Positions 34,070-36,286 of a stretch of DNA of 36,286 nt are shown here, piece after piece; position 1 is the stretch's first letter; the number at the start of each line of letters is the position of its first letter. The DNA is from Anaerolineales bacterium. GTDB taxonomy: Bacteria > Chloroflexota > Anaerolineae > Anaerolineales > Villigracilaceae. A program made the position numbers and the translations under genes. The DNA is taken from positions 73,373 through 109,658 of the forward strand of contig JAFGMV010000064.1 of NCBI GenBank assembly GCA_016927315.1, read 5' to 3'. The notes under the pieces are model-generated. The model had not been told where the DNA came from, did no database searches, and saw only the letters and a list, made by a program, of their open reading frames with translations.

Positions 34070-34213
34070 TGACACCTGTCCTCCCTTTTACTGGTAATTA
34101 GGTGTCTAACCACCCGAAAGGGTCAGCATGTCCCCCCCATGCTGGTCTCATGGTGGTGTCCCTCCCCCCTCAAGATCGCCAGGTATGTCTCAGACATACC
34201 TGGCGATCGTTTT
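34070..34213 (+). ncRNA. Candidate small RNA with three stems, C-rich loops and a strong terminator
   Basis: TATATTAT at 34056-34063 could be a -10 element. Stem 1 pairs GACACCT (34071-34077) with AGGTGTC (34100-34106); its loop has CCTCCC. Stem 2 pairs ACCACC (34109-34114) with GGTGGT (34152-34157) and contains CAGCATG/CATGCTG closing a TCCCCCC loop. A single-stranded CCCTCCCCCCTC (34160-34171) follows. Stem 3 is a 16-bp perfect hairpin (34174-34189 with 34193-34208, 3-nt loop), then GTTTT. No open frame is supported. The C-rich unpaired segments are complementary to purine-rich ribosome sites such as GGGGAGG, as in C-rich-loop sRNAs of Firmicutes. The -35 is weak and a leader or 3'-UTR role remains possible. 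Confidence 0.5.
34174..34213 (+). terminator. 16-bp intrinsic terminator hairpin
   Basis: Perfect 16-bp stem with TCA loop and GTTTT after it. It ends only 19 bp before the ATG of the next gene, so it does not serve that gene; it terminates the candidate small RNA or the NYN transcript. Confidence 0.85.
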
Positions 34214-34231
34214 AAAGTTTATAATTGATTT

Positions 34232-35239
34232 ATGAGAACCGCCTGGACGTACGTACCTGCTCCTGAACATAGCATTGAAGACCATCCGGAAAACCCTGCA
34301 CGCCTGTCTTTGCTGCCGGCTCTTTTTCAGGAATTAGATTTACCGCCGGCTTTGGATGTTAAGCTTGCTGCACCCGAAGAAATAGCTGAAGTTCACAAGG
34401 CGGCAATGATCAGAACAGTCGAATCGGCCTGTGCGCAAGGACCGGTAATTATTGATTATGCACCAACGTACGTTACCTCGACTTCATATGTTGATGCACT
34501 GCTGGCTGCCGGTACAACTCTGGCCTGTGCCCGGGCTGTCGTTAACGGGGAAGCTGATAATGGATTTTCCATTGTCCGTCCGCCCGGACACCATGCTGAA
34601 CCAGACCGTGCCATGGGATTCTGTCTGTTCAATAATCAGGCTGTCGCTGTTCGGGATGCACTTAAAAAAGGGGTGGAACGGGTTATGATCGTTGATTATG
34701 ATGCTCATCATGGCAATGGTACTCAGGCGGTGTTCCTGCAGGATGAGCGTGTGGCGTTTGTATCGACCCACCAGGCAGGAATATATCCCGGAACAGGCCG
34801 GGTCGAAGAGATACCACACGCCAGGGGGCGTATGGTAAATATGCCCATGACTGCCCTGAGCGGGGATCAAAGCTACCAAAGGGTGATTGATGAAGTGGTG
34901 AAGCCGCTGGTAGAATCTTTTCAGCCGAGAATGATCTTTGTCTCTGCCGGGTTTGATTCCCATTGGGATGATCCACTCACCATGCTTGGATTATCAACAA
35001 GCGGGTTCTTTTCCATATCCCAGAGATTGGTTCAGTTGGCCGGGGAACACTGCCAGGGGAAGATACTTTTCCTTTTGGAAGGCGGTTATAACCCCCACAG
35101 CATTGCCAATGGTGTGCATGCTGTCTTTGCTGCACTGGATAATCAGGATGCACCAGATGTGGAGGATGTATGTCCTTATGCAGATCCAGATGTCGGAGAA
35201 CTGGTCAACAGGGTGCGCCAGTTTCATCAAATGAGATGA
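34232..35239 (+). CDS. Histone deacetylase superfamily (AcuC/acetylpolyamine amidohydrolase-like) enzyme
   Basis: 335 residues. The active site is complete: RPPGHHAEPDRAMGFCLFNN (His120-His121 charge-relay pair), VDYDAHHGNGTQ with zinc ligands Asp157 and His159, SAGFDSHWDDPL with the third ligand Asp242, and LEGGYN near the end carrying the catalytic-type Tyr. The enzyme removes acetyl groups from lysine or polyamine amines in the cytosol; the substrate is not determined by sequence. There is no ribosome site; TATAAT (34220-34225) ends 6 nt before the ATG, consistent with a leaderless message. The GNAT gene at 14554 is not adjacent, so no functional pair is claimed. Confidence 0.93.
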   Translation: MRTAWTYVPAPEHSIEDHPENPARLSLLPALFQELDLPPALDVKLAAPEEIAEVHKAAMIRTVESACAQGPVIIDYAPTYVTSTSYVDALLAAGTTLACARAVVNGEADNGFSIVRPPGHHAEPDRAMGFCLFNNQAVAVRDALKKGVERVMIVDYDAHHGNGTQAVFLQDERVAFVSTHQAGIYPGTGRVEEIPHARGRMVNMPMTALSGDQSYQRVIDEVVKPLVESFQPRMIFVSAGFDSHWDDPLTMLGLSTSGFFSISQRLVQLAGEHCQGKILFLLEGGYNPHSIANGVHAVFAALDNQDAPDVEDVCPYADPDVGELVNRVRQFHQMR

Positions 35240-35295
35240 GAGTAACTTAATTTCTGTTCAATTAGTGATATCCTGCTTCACCAAAGGAGTTTTTT

Positions 35296-36286
35296 ATGGC
35301 CCGAAAATCCGTTGGTTTTATTCGCACTGAATGGACCTGCCCAAATTGTGGTTCCCGTAACCCTGGACCTGAGAAAACCTGTGGGAACTGCGGCGCACCA
35401 CAGCCGGACAATGTAAAATTCGAACAGCCGGCTGAACGAAAATTTGTAGAAGATGAAAAGGCCATCAAACGAGCCCGTATTGGCCCTGATATTCACTGCG
35501 GCTATTGCGGAGCCCGAAATGCGGCTGATGCAGAGACTTGTTCTCAGTGTGGCGGGGACCTGCGTGAAGGGAAACTGCGTCAGGCTGGTCAGGAAATGGC
35601 TGCGCCATCCGAGCAGGTGGAATTGATTTGCGCTAACTGCCAGGCGGTCAATCCGGCAACGAACAGAACCTGTCAGGAATGCGGGGCTCCATTATCGAGA
35701 ACTCCTGCACCGGTTGCTGCTCAATCCCAAGCTGTTCACGGTAGTGTGCCAACTCCGGGAAATAAGAATAAACCGAATTGGTGGTTGCTGGGTGGAATTG
35801 CGGCTGCCTTTCTGGTTTGTTGTATTGCCGTTGTGGGATTGTTTTTCATTCCTGCACAGTCGGTACAGGGTACTGTCAGCGATGTCTACTGGAAAACTTC
35901 AGTCCCGGTGCAGGAATACCAGACGGTCAATCACAGCAGCGAGCGGGGTAACCCACCTTCAGATGCTTACAATGTATCTTGTGAAACCCGCAGTGAAGAA
36001 GTTTGTGAGGAGAAAACAGTTGATCGCGGGAATGGTTATGCTGAAGTAGTACAGGATTGCCATACCGAGACGGAACAGTATTGTTCTTATACAGTGGATG
36101 AATGGCGCACGGTGCAGACGTATACACTTGATGGACATGACCATTCCCCGGTTTATGATCAGCCAGTACTGCTCAGTGACCAGCGGTTGGGTTCAGAAAG
36201 TGTTGAATACACAGTCTTTTTCAGCACTGAAAAGGGACAGAAGAGTTTTTCGCCTGACAGCCCAGATGAATTTCAAAAATTCGAGA
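35296..36286 (+). CDS. Triple zinc-ribbon membrane protein, partial
   Basis: Starts at the ATG at 35296 behind AAAGGAG and is open to the right edge (about 330 residues visible). Three zinc ribbons of the CxxC-x10-CxxC type occupy Cys15/18/29/32, Cys68/71/82/85 and Cys112/115/126/129; the first is of the RanBP2-like form (TEWTCPNCGSRNPG). A transmembrane helix follows at about 161-186 (WWLLGGIAAAFLVCCIAVVGLFF). The remaining, presumably extracytoplasmic part contains four cysteines (SCETRSEEVCEE, VQDCHTETEQYC) and a WRTVQTYTL strand pattern. Function unknown; such ribbon-plus-helix proteins are common in Chloroflexota. Confidence 0.85.
   Translation, partial: MARKSVGFIRTEWTCPNCGSRNPGPEKTCGNCGAPQPDNVKFEQPAERKFVEDEKAIKRARIGPDIHCGYCGARNAADAETCSQCGGDLREGKLRQAGQEMAAPSEQVELICANCQAVNPATNRTCQECGAPLSRTPAPVAAQSQAVHGSVPTPGNKNKPNWWLLGGIAAAFLVCCIAVVGLFFIPAQSVQGTVSDVYWKTSVPVQEYQTVNHSSERGNPPSDAYNVSCETRSEEVCEEKTVDRGNGYAEVVQDCHTETEQYCSYTVDEWRTVQTYTLDGHDHSPVYDQPVLLSDQRLGSESVEYTVFFSTEKGQKSFSPDSPDEFQKFE

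Overview
The window most likely comes from a member of the Chloroflexota (Anaerolineae-like). This is an inference from gene style: threonine/proline-rich linkers (TPTPT-type) in surface proteins, a metallopeptidase with an immune-inhibitor-A-like tail, GT39-type membrane glycosyltransferases, TPR and zinc-ribbon membrane proteins, and intrinsically terminated housekeeping genes. No rRNA, tRNA, CRISPR array, phage block or insertion sequence was seen. Most of it reads as a chromosomal region with two decaying genes.

Layout. Positions 1-5491 are all minus strand: a truncated TspO/MBR-like membrane protein, a thioredoxin-fold-like protein, a TPR membrane protein, a TauE/SafE permease, and a pair of membrane proteins (DUF4173-like and RipA-like). 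Positions 5492-6269 hold the ruins of an HD-GYP phosphodiesterase gene. Positions 6270-7940 (plus) encode a PhzF-family enzyme and a membrane protein. Positions 7989-14462 (minus) encode a cupin, an anchored HEXXH metallopeptidase, ClpC, and a DUF389 membrane protein fused to an SH3b domain. Positions 14554-15963 (plus) encode a GNAT protein and a small holin-like membrane protein.

Positions 16205-25390 form one tightly packed minus-strand operon: metH, a GT39-type glycosyltransferase, a Nudix hydrolase, a second glycosyltransferase-like membrane protein, and a fused homocysteine methyltransferase/methylenetetrahydrofolate reductase. Upstream of metH lies a clear SAM-I riboswitch with its promoter, terminator and plausible antiterminator. 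A further structured block of about 110 nt, which I could not assign, lies between the terminator and metH. The operon joins production of methyl-THF (MetF domain) to its use (MetH) under SAM feedback, with two envelope glycosylation genes apparently co-regulated.

Positions 25978-30814 (plus) look like a molybdate/tungstate locus: 11-bp tandem repeats and a palindrome upstream of an HTH regulator fused to a periplasmic-binding-like domain, then a lipoprotein with three repeats of a molybdopterin-oxidoreductase-like domain, a WtpA/ModA-type binding lipoprotein and a WtpB/ModB-type permease. The ATPase expected for this ABC transporter is not in the window.

Positions 30879-36286 are mixed accessory and housekeeping genes: a small Cys-rich protein, a PQQ-type sugar dehydrogenase lipoprotein, a DUF1232 protein, an OsmC-like protein, a frameshifted NYN-domain gene, a candidate 145-nt small RNA with C-rich loops and a 16-bp terminator stem, a histone-deacetylase-family enzyme, and a triple zinc-ribbon membrane protein cut by the right edge.
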